Below, piece after piece: positions 26,996-35,661 of a stretch of DNA of 64,000 nt. The stretch is from assembly GCA_002327445.1 (NCBI GenBank), contig DCWA01000008.1, forward strand, positions 49,334 to 113,333. The letters run 5' to 3'. A program made the position numbers and the translations under genes. Each line of letters begins with the position of its first letter. The first letter of the stretch is position 1. The notes beneath the pieces are model-generated. The model was not told the origin of the DNA. It made no database searches and worked only from the letters and a program-made list of their open reading frames with translations. The DNA is from Desulfobacteraceae bacterium UBA2174 (GTDB lineage Bacteria; Desulfobacterota; Desulfobacteria; Desulfobacterales; UBA2174).

Positions 26996-27523
26996 ATGGA
27001 AGCCTTGACATCCTATCGCCAGTTGGTGGCCAAGGTGGACGCCCATTGGATCCGCAGCGCCCAACTGCTCGGCGACAGGCTGCATTGCGGTCCGGGCTGC
27101 TGCGACTGCTGCCGGCAGCACATTTCGGTGTTTCCCGTGGAGGCGGTCAGCATCGCCTTGGCCGTTGAAGCTCTGCCCGTGGATGCGGCCGAGGACCTGC
27201 GCAGCCGTGCCGCCCGCGCTCCGGCCGACGGCCCCTGCCCCCTGCTGAACACGGACGGCCGCTGCGCCCTCTACCCCGCCCGGCCCATCATCTGCCGCAC
27301 CCAAGGCCTGCCGCTGTTGATCGCCACCGATGGCGGCAACCAAGTGGCCGCCTGCCCTCTCAACCCAGCAACGGGTGAGCCCCTGCCGGCGGCCGCCGTG
27401 CTCGACCTCGATCGGCTCAACCGGATCCTGGCGGCCGTCAACCGGATCTTCGTGCGAACCGTCATGCCCAAGGCGCCCGAGCGCATCTCCATTGCCGCGG
27501 CCCTGGAGATCCGGCTGCCATGA
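26996..27523 (+). CDS. YkgJ-type cysteine cluster protein (second copy)
   Basis: A 175-residue YkgJ family protein. It has the CxxCC pattern GCCDCCRQHISVFPVEA near residues 34-50 and the second half cluster GRCALYPARPIICRTQG, with CPLL and CPLN flanking. It is shorter than the copy at 24825. Its stop overlaps the start of the uracil-DNA glycosylase gene (ATGA), so the genes are coupled. Confidence 0.82.
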   Translation: MEALTSYRQLVAKVDAHWIRSAQLLGDRLHCGPGCCDCCRQHISVFPVEAVSIALAVEALPVDAAEDLRSRAARAPADGPCPLLNTDGRCALYPARPIICRTQGLPLLIATDGGNQVAACPLNPATGEPLPAAAVLDLDRLNRILAAVNRIFVRTVMPKAPERISIAAALEIRLP

Positions 27524-28239
27524 CCCACCGGCAGATCATCGAGCAACTGAACCGGGATCTGGAAAGCCTGCGGTTTGCGCCCCCGGTGACCCACGTCTAC
27601 AATCCGATGGACTATGCCCGGGAGGCGTACCTTCAATACGTCGAACGCTACGGGCACGGCCGGCGCCCGGTGGTACTGCTGGGCATGAACCCCGGCCCCT
27701 GGGGCATGGCCCAAACGGGGGTGCCCTTTGGAGACGTCGCCATGGTCACCGGATGGCTCGGCATCCAGGCGCCCATCGGACGGCCGGCCGTCATGCATCC
27801 CAAGCGTCCGGTGGAAGGCTTCGCCTGCCGGCGCAGCGAAGTGAGCGGTCAGCGGCTCTGGGGCTGGGCGCGGGAAGCCTTCGGCACGCCGCAACGCTTT
27901 TTCGAAAACTTTTTCGTCGCCAACTACTGCCCCCTGGTCTTCATGGAGGCCAGCGGTCGCAACCGCACCCCGGACAAGCTGCCCATCGGCGAGCGCCGTC
28001 CCCTGGAAACCGCCTGCGACCGGGCCCTGGCGGCCCTGGCAAAACTGATGAAACCGGGGCACGTCATTGGCGTGGGAGCCTTTGCCACAGCCAGCGCCGA
28101 GCGGGCGCTGGCGCAAACCCCGGTTGCGGTGGGACAAATCACCCACCCCAGCCCGGCCAATCCCAAGGCCAATCGGGACTGGGCCGCCCGGATCACCGCC
28201 GAACTGGTCGACCTGGGGCTTGGAGTCCTGCTGCCATGA
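27520..28239 (+). CDS. SMUG1-like single-strand-selective uracil-DNA glycosylase
   Basis: A 239-residue member of the UDG superfamily, family 3 (SMUG1-like). It removes uracil from DNA. Motif 1 is LLGMNPGPWGMAQTGVPFGD, with Asn as the water-activating residue. NYCPLVFM contributes to the pocket and motif 2 is ITHPSPANPKAN with the catalytic-site His. Length fits bacterial SMUG1. It overlaps both neighbours by four bases (ATGA), in a YkgJ-SMUG1-tatD-tcdA transcription unit. Confidence 0.9.
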   Translation: MTHRQIIEQLNRDLESLRFAPPVTHVYNPMDYAREAYLQYVERYGHGRRPVVLLGMNPGPWGMAQTGVPFGDVAMVTGWLGIQAPIGRPAVMHPKRPVEGFACRRSEVSGQRLWGWAREAFGTPQRFFENFFVANYCPLVFMEASGRNRTPDKLPIGERRPLETACDRALAALAKLMKPGHVIGVGAFATASAERALAQTPVAVGQITHPSPANPKANRDWAARITAELVDLGLGVLLP

Positions 28240-29033
28240 CGGCCCTGCGCCTTTACGACGTCCACTGCCATCTTCAGGATGCGCGCCTGGCGGAAGATCT
28301 GCCGGGAGCACTGGCGCGGGCCGCCGAGGCCGGGGTGGCACGGATGATGTGCTGCGGCATCGCACCGGAGGACTGGCCCACGGTGCTCGACCTGTCCGCG
28401 CGTTTTCCACAGGCACGTCCATCCCTGGGGCTCCACCCCTGGTACCTGGAACGCCGGACCGCCGACTGGCGTGAGCGGCTGGAGGCCCTGGTGGCGGAAA
28501 ATGTCTGCGGGGTGGGAGAAATCGGGCTGGATCACCACCTGCCGGCCGAAACCCGTACCTTGCAGTTGGAGGTGTTCCGGTTCCAGGTGGCCCTGGCCAA
28601 CCGCTACGGCCGGCCGGTGTCGATGCACTGCCGGCGCGCCTGGCGTCCCCTGCTCGAGGAGCTCAAGGCTCGGGGCGGCCTGGTCGCCGGCGGCTTGGTA
28701 CATGCCTACGGCGGCGCTCCGGACATCGTGGCAGCCCTGGCCCGGCGCAACGTGTCGGTTTCCTTCGGCGGCGGCATCACCCGCCCCAATGCCCGGCGGC
28801 CGGTGGAGGCCTGCCGCGCCGTCGAGGCCCATCACCTGCTGGTGGAAACCGACAGCCCGGACATTTTGCCCACCGGCTGCCCCGGGCCGCACAACGAACC
28901 GGCCTGTCTCGTCGAGGTGATCCGAGCCGTGGCAGCGGCCCGGGGTCTGGAGATACAGGAAGCGGCGGATCTCACCTGGAACAACGCCAGGCGCTTGTTC
29001 GCGGGGTTGGAACCGCCTGAGAAAAAGCAGTGA
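28236..29033 (+). CDS. TatD family metal-dependent hydrolase
   Basis: A 265-residue TatD-like DNase/hydrolase with a TIM-barrel amidohydrolase fold. It begins LYDVHCHLQD (metal-binding HxH) and continues with GLHPWYLE, GVGEIGLDHH, VSMHCRRAW, VHAYGG and LVETDSPDILP, covering the expected His, Glu and Asp ligands. The ATG overlaps the upstream stop (ATGA). The frame runs open upstream, but those codons belong to the glycosylase gene in another frame. Confidence 0.88.
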   Translation: MTALRLYDVHCHLQDARLAEDLPGALARAAEAGVARMMCCGIAPEDWPTVLDLSARFPQARPSLGLHPWYLERRTADWRERLEALVAENVCGVGEIGLDHHLPAETRTLQLEVFRFQVALANRYGRPVSMHCRRAWRPLLEELKARGGLVAGGLVHAYGGAPDIVAALARRNVSVSFGGGITRPNARRPVEACRAVEAHHLLVETDSPDILPTGCPGPHNEPACLVEVIRAVAAARGLEIQEAADLTWNNARRLFAGLEPPEKKQ

Positions 29034-29055
29034 GCTAAAGCGGCATGGAGGTTTC

Positions 29056-29841
29056 TTGGAACGCTTCGCCCGCCTGATTCAACTGGTCGGCCCCGAGGCC
29101 ATGGCCCGCCTGGAAGCCGCCGAGGTGGCCGTCTTCGGGCTGGGGGCTGTGGGTTCTTTCGCGGTGGAAGCCCTGGCCCGGGCGGGTATCGGAGCCTTGC
29201 GCCTGGTGGATTTCGATACCCTCCAACCCAGCAACCTCAACCGCCAGCTGTTCGCCCTCCACACCACCCTCGGCCGCCCCAAGATCGAGATCGCCCGGGA
29301 CCGGGTGGCCGACATCAACCCGGACTGCCGCGTGGATGCCCTCAGCGGCTTCGTGGACGCCGATACGGCACCCGCCTTCCTCGACCCGGCGCCGGATGCG
29401 GTCATCGATGCCATCGACGGGGTCAATTCCAAGGTCAATCTGCTGGCCACGGCCCACCGCCTCGGCATCTTCACCGTGTCGAGCATGGGGGCTGCCTGCC
29501 GGCTCGATCCGACCCGGGTGCGAACCGCCGACCTGCCCGACACCGAAGGCTGCCCCCTGGCCCGGGTGGTGCGCAAGCGTCTTGGGCGCCTGGGGATCCG
29601 CGGCGGCATTCGCTGCGTCTTTTCCACCGAACCGGCCCAATCCTCCCGGGTGCCGACCCCGGCCGCCGCCGAGGAAACCACCCGCGGCCGCCGGCGCCCG
29701 CCCCTGGGCAGTATCTCCTATCTTCCCGCCATCTTCGGCCTCCACGCCGCCGCCGAGACGATCCGTTGGATTTTGCGGTCACCTGATCCAGGCGAAGACG
29801 GAAGGAAAGGGGACCAAACCAAAATCGTGGCCAAATACTAA
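29056..29841 (+). CDS. tcdA: tRNA threonylcarbamoyladenosine dehydratase TcdA
   Basis: A 261-residue ThiF/E1-like ATP-dependent dehydratase that converts t6A to cyclic t6A at position 37 of tRNAs. It shows VAVFGLGAVGSFAVEALARAG (nucleotide binding), LVDFDTLQPSNLNRQLFAL and DAIDGVNSKVNLL. The probable start is TTG 29056 with GGAGG just upstream; no in-frame ATG is available nearby. It is the last gene of the plus-strand unit and its stop is five bases from the convergent nagB-like pseudogene. Confidence 0.88.
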   Translation: MERFARLIQLVGPEAMARLEAAEVAVFGLGAVGSFAVEALARAGIGALRLVDFDTLQPSNLNRQLFALHTTLGRPKIEIARDRVADINPDCRVDALSGFVDADTAPAFLDPAPDAVIDAIDGVNSKVNLLATAHRLGIFTVSSMGAACRLDPTRVRTADLPDTEGCPLARVVRKRLGRLGIRGGIRCVFSTEPAQSSRVPTPAAAEETTRGRRRPPLGSISYLPAIFGLHAAAETIRWILRSPDPGEDGRKGDQTKIVAKY

Positions 29842-29846
29842 TCCGA

Positions 29847-30364
29847 TCATGTTCGTGCGTAACCGTCAAGGATATCCTTTTTGATCCACGCGAGATATGC
29901 CGATTGCGCCTTGGGCCGGATCACGATGCGCTTTCCGGCGTCCGTGCCGCTGTAGTGCCAATCGTCGGGATATTGCTTGAGTTCCCGCACCAACTGCTTC
30001 TGATCGATCAGGGACCCGAGGGGCAGATTCGTCTCGATGAACTTCCGCTTCAACAGACCGAAAAATTCCTGGATCATGAAGTAGCCGTAGCTCTCGGGAT
30101 GCATCACCCGCTGCTGGGCATTCTCTCCGGGCAGCCCCACATACTCGTCAAGATTGAAGGTCCGGATGCGCCCGCAGTCGATCCGACCTTCATTGGCCGC
30201 CTGTGCGAGGCATTTACATGCCGGTGGGGGAATTTCCAGTGGCCAGCCCCAGCACGGTCTCCTTTTTGGGTGCGGGACAACTCATCGAGTTTGCTTGTCA
30301 CGATCTGTGCCGCAACCTGGCTCATGTGTTCAAAATCTTTGGTAACGAGTACCTTGATGGGCAT
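29847..30364 (-). pseudogene. NagB-like glucosamine-6-phosphate deaminase, frameshifted and truncated
   Basis: The frame starting at ATG 30364 (MPIKVLVTKDFEHM) is a NagB-like N-terminus. It loses frame near 30250, where GLATGNSPTGM is readable only in another frame and then meets TAA. A third frame continues through EYVGLPGENAQQR and YPDDWHYSGTDAGKR and ends at DGYART with a stop at 29847. At least two frameshifts are needed, and about half of the usual 260-residue-plus protein is missing at the C-terminus, next to the tcdA end. It follows glmM on the same strand, so it was probably part of an amino-sugar operon. Confidence 0.75.
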
Positions 30365-30448
30365 TTTCACCATCCAGTGCTGAAAAATTTGGGCAGGCCC
30401 TTCTCATTCGGCCCGCGATTATTTGAACGAATGAATCCCGGCGAGCCG

Positions 30449-31798
30449 TCAGCCCAGAACCCGTTTCACCACTTCGGCGATGTCGGCACAGTATTTCTCC
30501 GTCACATCGCTGGACGGGCCTTCCACCATGACCCGGCACATGTTCTGGGTGCCGGAGTATCTCACCAGCACGCGCCCCTCTTCGCCCAGTTCCTTCTCGA
30601 TCCGCTCGATGATGGCGACGATATCCGGTTCCGTGCAGATTTCCGGCTTTCTTTGCACGTCCACGTTGATCAGCTTCTGGGGGTAGATATCCATCAGGGT
30701 GGCCAGCTCCGAAAGGGGTTTTCCGGACCGGACCATGGCGGCCAGCAACTGGAGCGCGGTAATGATTCCGTCGCCGGTGGTGTGCCGTTCCAGAAAAATC
30801 ATGTGCCCCGAATCTTCACCGCCGACCACCCCGCCCAGCCGCAGCATGTCCTCCAGCACATACCGGTCCCCCACCTTGGCGGCATGATGGCGGAAGCCGT
30901 ATTTTTTGCAGGCGACCCTCAGCCCCGGGTTGCTCATCACCGTGCTGACAAGCAGATCATTTTTCAGCTTTCCCTGCTCCTTGAGATCCTTGGCGCAGAT
31001 GAGCAAAATCTGGTCACCGCTGATTTCCCGCCCCGTTTCATCCACGGCGATGAGCCGATCCCCGTCACCGTCGAAAGCCAGACCGATGGCCGCCCCGCTT
31101 TCCACAACCGCTTTTTTCAGCCCATCGGTGTGCTGGGAGCCGCACCCATCGTTGATGTTGATCCCGTTGGGTGAATTGTGAATCGTCTCCACCTTGGCCC
31201 CCAGTTCCCAGAAGGCGGAAGGGGCGACCTTGTAGGTGGCGCCGTTGGCCGTGTCCAGAACAATTTTCATCCCCTCGATGGACAGATTCCGGGGGAAAGT
31301 GTTCTTGAGAAACACGATGTAGCGACCGTTGACATCGTCCATGCGGAAGGCCTTGCCCATGTCCTTCACCGGCGGCACCAGCTCATGCAGGGTGTTGCTC
31401 AGCATCAGCGCTTCGATGGCCTCTTCCTGCTTTTCGGAAAGCTTGAAGCCGTTGCCGGAAAAGATCTTTATCCCGTTGTCCTGGTACGGGTTGTGAGAAG
31501 CGGAAATCACGATCCCGGCATCGGCCCGCATGCTCTGGGCGGCAAAGGCGATGCCGGGGGTGGGCAGCACCCCGAGCAGGTAGGGATCGCCCCCCATCGA
31601 AGTGATGCCGGATTCCAGCGAGCCTTCAAGCATGTAGCCCGATATACGGGTATCTTTTCCGATGACCACCCTCGGACGGGGCCGCTCCTTTTTCAGTGTG
31701 TAGACAACCGCCTGCCCGATGGCGAAGGCGATCTGAGCGTTCATCGGATACCGGTTGGCTTCGCCCCTGACGCCGTCGGTGCCGAACAGTTTTCCCAT
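30449..31798 (-). CDS. glmM: Phosphoglucosamine mutase GlmM
   Basis: A 449-residue phosphohexomutase converting glucosamine 6-phosphate to glucosamine 1-phosphate for UDP-GlcNAc, peptidoglycan and LPS. It shows MGKLFGTDGVRGEANRYPM at the start, the phosphoserine loop GIVISASHNPYQDNGIK, the metal loop LAFDGDGDRLIAVD, the sugar-binding loop GGEDSGHMI, and the phosphate-binding RYSGTQNMCRVMVEG. Length is normal. It lies between a left-handed beta-helix gene upstream and the nagB-like pseudogene downstream on the same strand. Confidence 0.95.
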   Translation of the reverse strand: MGKLFGTDGVRGEANRYPMNAQIAFAIGQAVVYTLKKERPRPRVVIGKDTRISGYMLEGSLESGITSMGGDPYLLGVLPTPGIAFAAQSMRADAGIVISASHNPYQDNGIKIFSGNGFKLSEKQEEAIEALMLSNTLHELVPPVKDMGKAFRMDDVNGRYIVFLKNTFPRNLSIEGMKIVLDTANGATYKVAPSAFWELGAKVETIHNSPNGININDGCGSQHTDGLKKAVVESGAAIGLAFDGDGDRLIAVDETGREISGDQILLICAKDLKEQGKLKNDLLVSTVMSNPGLRVACKKYGFRHHAAKVGDRYVLEDMLRLGGVVGGEDSGHMIFLERHTTGDGIITALQLLAAMVRSGKPLSELATLMDIYPQKLINVDVQRKPEICTEPDIVAIIERIEKELGEEGRVLVRYSGTQNMCRVMVEGPSSDVTEKYCADIAEVVKRVLG

Positions 31799-31835
31799 GT
31801 TGGGTTTTCCTCTCTGGGGAGTAGGGTTGGCAGGA

Positions 31836-31953
31836 ACTAAAGTGACTAAAGTTACAAGTGAACTAAAGTGACTATAGTTGTGGTGTCGCTGCGCTCCGGT
31901 TTTTATATAACTACCAGAATTCCTTCACTTTAGCTCACTTTAGTCACTTTAGT
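31836..31953. repeat. Clustered ACTAAAGT / ACTTTAGT inverted repeat array
   Basis: In the gap between glmM and its upstream neighbour, ACTAAAGT occurs at 31836-31843, 31845-31852 and 31862-31869, with a variant ACTATAGT at 31871-31878. The reverse complement occurs at 31927-31933 (ACTTTAG), 31937-31944 and 31946-31953. The two clusters face each other across about 48 bases and can form an imperfect long stem. The last copy abuts the stop codon of the beta-helix gene. Confidence 0.9.
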
Positions 31954-33198
31954 TCACTGGTAACTTTTTATAGACATTACCTTCTTCGCTGCTTGCTCGC
32001 AGAAGAAATCCACAATGGACTGGAGCCAGGCCGTGCCTTGTTGGGAAACGGGCGTGGGGAGGGCCTGGATGACGGCAATGTAGCCTTGCCCTTTGTCGAT
32101 ATCTTGCTTTTCCAGTGCGGCCAGGAAGCCGTCTCTTTCCTTGTCCAGCTTCCCATCCGTGGCGCCTTGAGAAAAAAGATCTTCTATTTGCGGCATGTTG
32201 GAAAAAAGTTCGGCTCCGGCTGCCAGGGACGCCCGCCCAGTTTGATCCGCCTCCAGTTTCACCTTTTCCGCCAGCACCTTCAAACGGTTCAGCCGTTCCT
32301 TCTTGGCCAGCACCAGGGTGTTCATCGCGCCTTCAAAGACGAGGGAGCCGAATTCCCGTGTGTCAAAAAAACGCCGTCTCACATGAAGATACCACTGCTC
32401 CAGGGCCGTGAGATTGGCCAGATAGAGGAAATTGGCCTCGATGATCCGGCGAAGGTTGGGATAGGCCCGCGCCCGGTAGTCAATGACCTTTCCCGAGTAG
32501 GTCTTGCCCACCACCAGCTTGTTGTCCTCGGGGACGTCATTGCGCAGCACGGAGTTGGCGGCCACCACATTGCCGTATCCCAGGCGCAATGGGCCCACGA
32601 TGCCGCCCTGGCCCCCGAGAAAAATGGCTTTCTGGTTGAGCATGACGCCCCTGGGCACGTCTCCGATCAAGGATGCCGTGGTCTTGTCGCCCTCCGGGGT
32701 GAAATTGAAGTGGATGTAGGAGCTGCCCACCTCGCTGTGATCCTTGCGGCTGGTCCCGCCGGCCATGAGACAGTCACAGAAGTTGATGAGGCTTCCGAGG
32801 GTGACGAAGGGAAACAGGATGGTCTGCTTCAGCCCCACGCAGTGCGCGCCGTTGGCCTCCTCCTCCAAAAGGCACCCTTCCCTCACCTGGGCGCCGGATC
32901 CCATGTTGGCCTTTTCAAGGAACACGGACCGGTTGAAATACCCCCCCTTGAGCCGCACACCGGGGCCGAGCCGGCAGTTGTCCACGGTCACGGGCGCTTC
33001 ACGGCCGAGCTCAACGCCGGCGGAGAGGACGGTTTGCGCGCCGTAGATCCTGCATCCGGGATAAATCTTCACGTTCCGGTGCGAAATCCGGTCGATGTCG
33101 ACCTCGTCGCCCAGATCGATGCTGAAAGGGTTCGGAATATCAACCCCCTTTTTGACAAGTGCCTGGATCTTTTCAGAACAGTGAAGCTGGATGTCCAT
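31954..33198 (-). CDS. Left-handed beta-helix protein, putative UDP-GlcNAc pyrophosphorylase-related
   Basis: A 414-residue protein whose first 260 residues show hexapeptide-like left-handed beta-helix turns (YPGCRIYGAQTVLSAGVELG, GSGAQVREGCLLEEEANGAH, YGNVVAANSVL), as in GlmU and acyltransferases. The last 150 residues are helical and charged. No nucleotidyltransferase motif like LAAGxGTRM is seen, so it is not a full GlmU. Its position upstream of glmM suggests a role in UDP-GlcNAc supply, for example acetyl transfer, but this is inference. ATG 33198 begins MDIQLHCSEK; no strong ribosome binding site is seen. Confidence 0.65.
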   Translation of the reverse strand: MDIQLHCSEKIQALVKKGVDIPNPFSIDLGDEVDIDRISHRNVKIYPGCRIYGAQTVLSAGVELGREAPVTVDNCRLGPGVRLKGGYFNRSVFLEKANMGSGAQVREGCLLEEEANGAHCVGLKQTILFPFVTLGSLINFCDCLMAGGTSRKDHSEVGSSYIHFNFTPEGDKTTASLIGDVPRGVMLNQKAIFLGGQGGIVGPLRLGYGNVVAANSVLRNDVPEDNKLVVGKTYSGKVIDYRARAYPNLRRIIEANFLYLANLTALEQWYLHVRRRFFDTREFGSLVFEGAMNTLVLAKKERLNRLKVLAEKVKLEADQTGRASLAAGAELFSNMPQIEDLFSQGATDGKLDKERDGFLAALEKQDIDKGQGYIAVIQALPTPVSQQGTAWLQSIVDFFCEQAAKKVMSIKSYQ

Positions 33199-33288
33199 CG
33201 ATTCCCTCCCCGAAAAATTTTTTCATATACCAATCATTTTCTCTTTTCAAATTGTTTTTCAGTGATATTCTAAACTCTTACTTTCTCA

Positions 33289-33317
33289 TTGACATGCATC
33301 CTTCAGGCTCATAGGGC
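33289..33317 (+). promoter_or_regulatory. Possible promoter of the YvcK-like gene
   Basis: TTGACA (33289-33294) and TAGGGC (33312-33317) are 17 bases apart in the AT-rich divergent gap between the beta-helix gene and the YvcK-like gene. The -35 is perfect and the -10 poor. Confidence 0.4.
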
Positions 33318-33378
33318 TTTAATTTATCCAAAATGGGCCTCGCTCACCAAACCCTGATGGCGACGGGCAGAGCATCTG

Positions 33379-35610
33379 ATGGAAAGGGTGTTGTCCTCCA
33401 TGAAAAACTCGAAATTCGGGGAGTATGTCGACCACCTGCTGGAAGCGGTGATCAACCGGACCGCTCCCCGGGGGGACTACCGGAATTCAATCTCCCATCT
33501 CTCCCGCGAGATTCTGGCCACCGCCTGCCCGGAGGCCAATGTGGTGATTTTCGGTGGCGGTACGGGACTTTCCACGGTGCTGGGCGGCAATTCCCGGCTT
33601 GAAGACTGGCCGGAAAACCCCTTTGTGGGGCTCAAGCAGGAATTCCCCTCCCTCAGCGTCGTTGTCTGCACCACAGATGATGGAGGCTCCACCGGCCGGC
33701 TGCTACGGCAGTTGCCCATCATCGGGATCGGCGATATCCGCAAGGTGTTGCTTTCATTGATCCTTCGGGAGAATCTTCAAAAAGCGTACCGTCTGGACGA
33801 GGCGGGCAGCAAGCTGGCCGTGGGCGTAATCCAGACGATCTTCAACCATCGCTTTCCGTCGGAGGCAAGCGACCATCGCCTCCTCGCCAACCCCCTGCTC
33901 GTGGCCCCCGAACCGTTGAGAAAGCACTGCCCCCTGCCCCTCGCGGACCTCCTGGGCAACCTGGGCGCCTACATCTCCTCCGGGGGAAACGGCCCCCTCA
34001 TCGCCCCCGAAGGCCACTGCCTGGGCAACCTGCTACTTGCCGCGGCCATCCTTTCGTCGGCGGGCCGAGGGCAAAGCGGCCCGCCCGATTCAGGGGCGGT
34101 GTCCAGGGGCATCCGGCTCTTGTCCGAGGCAATCGGCGCGACCCCCGGCTTGCTCTATCCCGCCACCACCACGCCGGGGCAACTGGTGTTGAAATACAGC
34201 AACGGCATCGCGGTGAGGGGACAGTGCAAGGCCGCCGCCACAAGGCGTCTTTTGCCCATCGATCAGTTGTTCGTGGAATGCGCCGGTCCCCCCCATGTGG
34301 ACCAGGGGATTCTCCGGGCCATCGAAAAGGCGGACCTGATACTCTTCGCCCCGGGTAGCCTCTACACCAGCATCATGCCGATCCTTCAGCTTGCGCCCAT
34401 CAACCGGGCGATTCGCGAAAACAGGAAGGCGCTCAAGATTCTCGGGGCCAATTTCTGGGTTCAGGCGGGGGAAACCGACATCTCGCGGCGCCGAAGAAAC
34501 CGGGGGTTCCACGTGTCCGAGCTCATCGAGGCCTATGACAACAATGTCCAGGGCGGGTATCAGGGTCTGTTCGACGTAGTCCTGAGCGCGAATCTGGAAC
34601 ATATCCCCGGGGATGTCATCGGCAACTACGAGCTGGAAGGCAAAAGCCCGATCTATCTGGACCGCCACCGGGTGGAAGACCTCGGCCTGCTTCCCGTGGA
34701 GGCCACCATCTATTCACCGGAACGCCTGAGAATCGATAACGTGATCCATCACGACCCGCGGCATTTCGCCTTGGCCGTCCGCGCCCTTTTTGTCGCCCAC
34801 AGGCATCTGAATCTTAAGCGTGAAGGGCCGCCGCCCAGCCCTCGCCCCGGCAGACGCGGAGGTTTTTTGCGGACCGATTCCCCCCTGCTCTTCTCCTACC
34901 ACACCGAAGCGGTTGAAGCGCTGGCCCAAAAATCCTTCCACCCGCAACGCCTTCGGCCGATCATGGAGAATATCCTGTGGGAGAATCGGGACATTCGCAT
35001 CGCGCATCTCAACCACTTCGAGGGAGCGGAGATCATCGGCACGGATAGATGGTCCAGAAGCAAGGAATGGGACAACGTTCTGGGGTATTATGACCCGGAG
35101 GACGGCTTGCTGAAGGTCCACGCCCACGCGGCCAAGGATCCGGATCATCTTTGTGCCAATCTGCTCACCGCCCTGGGGGAATCGCTCCTGGGGCGGTACA
35201 TCGAAACCCGCCGCTGGGTGGTTCTGGAAAACGGTGATTTCTGGGGAATGCGGCGCTATGAGATCAGGCTCAATTCGGTGCGGGATCGCGACTGCTTTCT
35301 CGATGACCAGGCGCTGCGCCGATACCTCCGGCTGGCCCGGATGCTGGAAAGCCCCCGTGATCCGCTGCTGTTCGCCATCACCCTCAACGATCGGGAAGGG
35401 TTCATTCCGCCGGGGCTGCTCTTCGGTCTTTTGTATGCCTGGTATCTCAACAACGCCTACGCCGGCATCATGGAACACGAGATGTCGCTCCTTCGCCGGC
35501 CCCCCGAAAAGCTGATCCCCTGCCAGTTCGAGGAATACCGGCGCAAGAAGGAACTGATCCGCTTCTTCCGCGATGTGGTGTTCATGCATGCCGTGGCGGA
35601 CACGACTTGA
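33379..35610 (+). CDS. YvcK/GlmR (CofD-like) family protein with long C-terminal extension
   Basis: A 743-residue protein. Residues about 50-480 match the CofD/YvcK fold: VVIFGGGTGLSTVLGG, VVCTTDDGGSTGRLLR, IGIGDIRKVLLSL, AGPPHVDQGIL and LFAPGSLYTSIMPILQL. In Gram-positives YvcK (GlmR) binds UDP-GlcNAc and stimulates GlmS. The last 240 residues, after a Pro/Arg linker near 490, form an extra region (GTDRWSRSKEWDNVLGYYDP, NALLxALGESLLGRY-like) that I do not recognise. It is divergent from the glmM cluster, which supports an amino-sugar role. ATG 33400 (MKNSKFG) is an alternative start. Confidence 0.75.
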   Translation: MERVLSSMKNSKFGEYVDHLLEAVINRTAPRGDYRNSISHLSREILATACPEANVVIFGGGTGLSTVLGGNSRLEDWPENPFVGLKQEFPSLSVVVCTTDDGGSTGRLLRQLPIIGIGDIRKVLLSLILRENLQKAYRLDEAGSKLAVGVIQTIFNHRFPSEASDHRLLANPLLVAPEPLRKHCPLPLADLLGNLGAYISSGGNGPLIAPEGHCLGNLLLAAAILSSAGRGQSGPPDSGAVSRGIRLLSEAIGATPGLLYPATTTPGQLVLKYSNGIAVRGQCKAAATRRLLPIDQLFVECAGPPHVDQGILRAIEKADLILFAPGSLYTSIMPILQLAPINRAIRENRKALKILGANFWVQAGETDISRRRRNRGFHVSELIEAYDNNVQGGYQGLFDVVLSANLEHIPGDVIGNYELEGKSPIYLDRHRVEDLGLLPVEATIYSPERLRIDNVIHHDPRHFALAVRALFVAHRHLNLKREGPPPSPRPGRRGGFLRTDSPLLFSYHTEAVEALAQKSFHPQRLRPIMENILWENRDIRIAHLNHFEGAEIIGTDRWSRSKEWDNVLGYYDPEDGLLKVHAHAAKDPDHLCANLLTALGESLLGRYIETRRWVVLENGDFWGMRRYEIRLNSVRDRDCFLDDQALRRYLRLARMLESPRDPLLFAITLNDREGFIPPGLLFGLLYAWYLNNAYAGIMEHEMSLLRRPPEKLIPCQFEEYRRKKELIRFFRDVVFMHAVADTT

Positions 35611-35661
35611 CCGCCCGTCGGCCCCGCCGCAGAAGATTCAAACATCCACCAAAGGGGAAAA

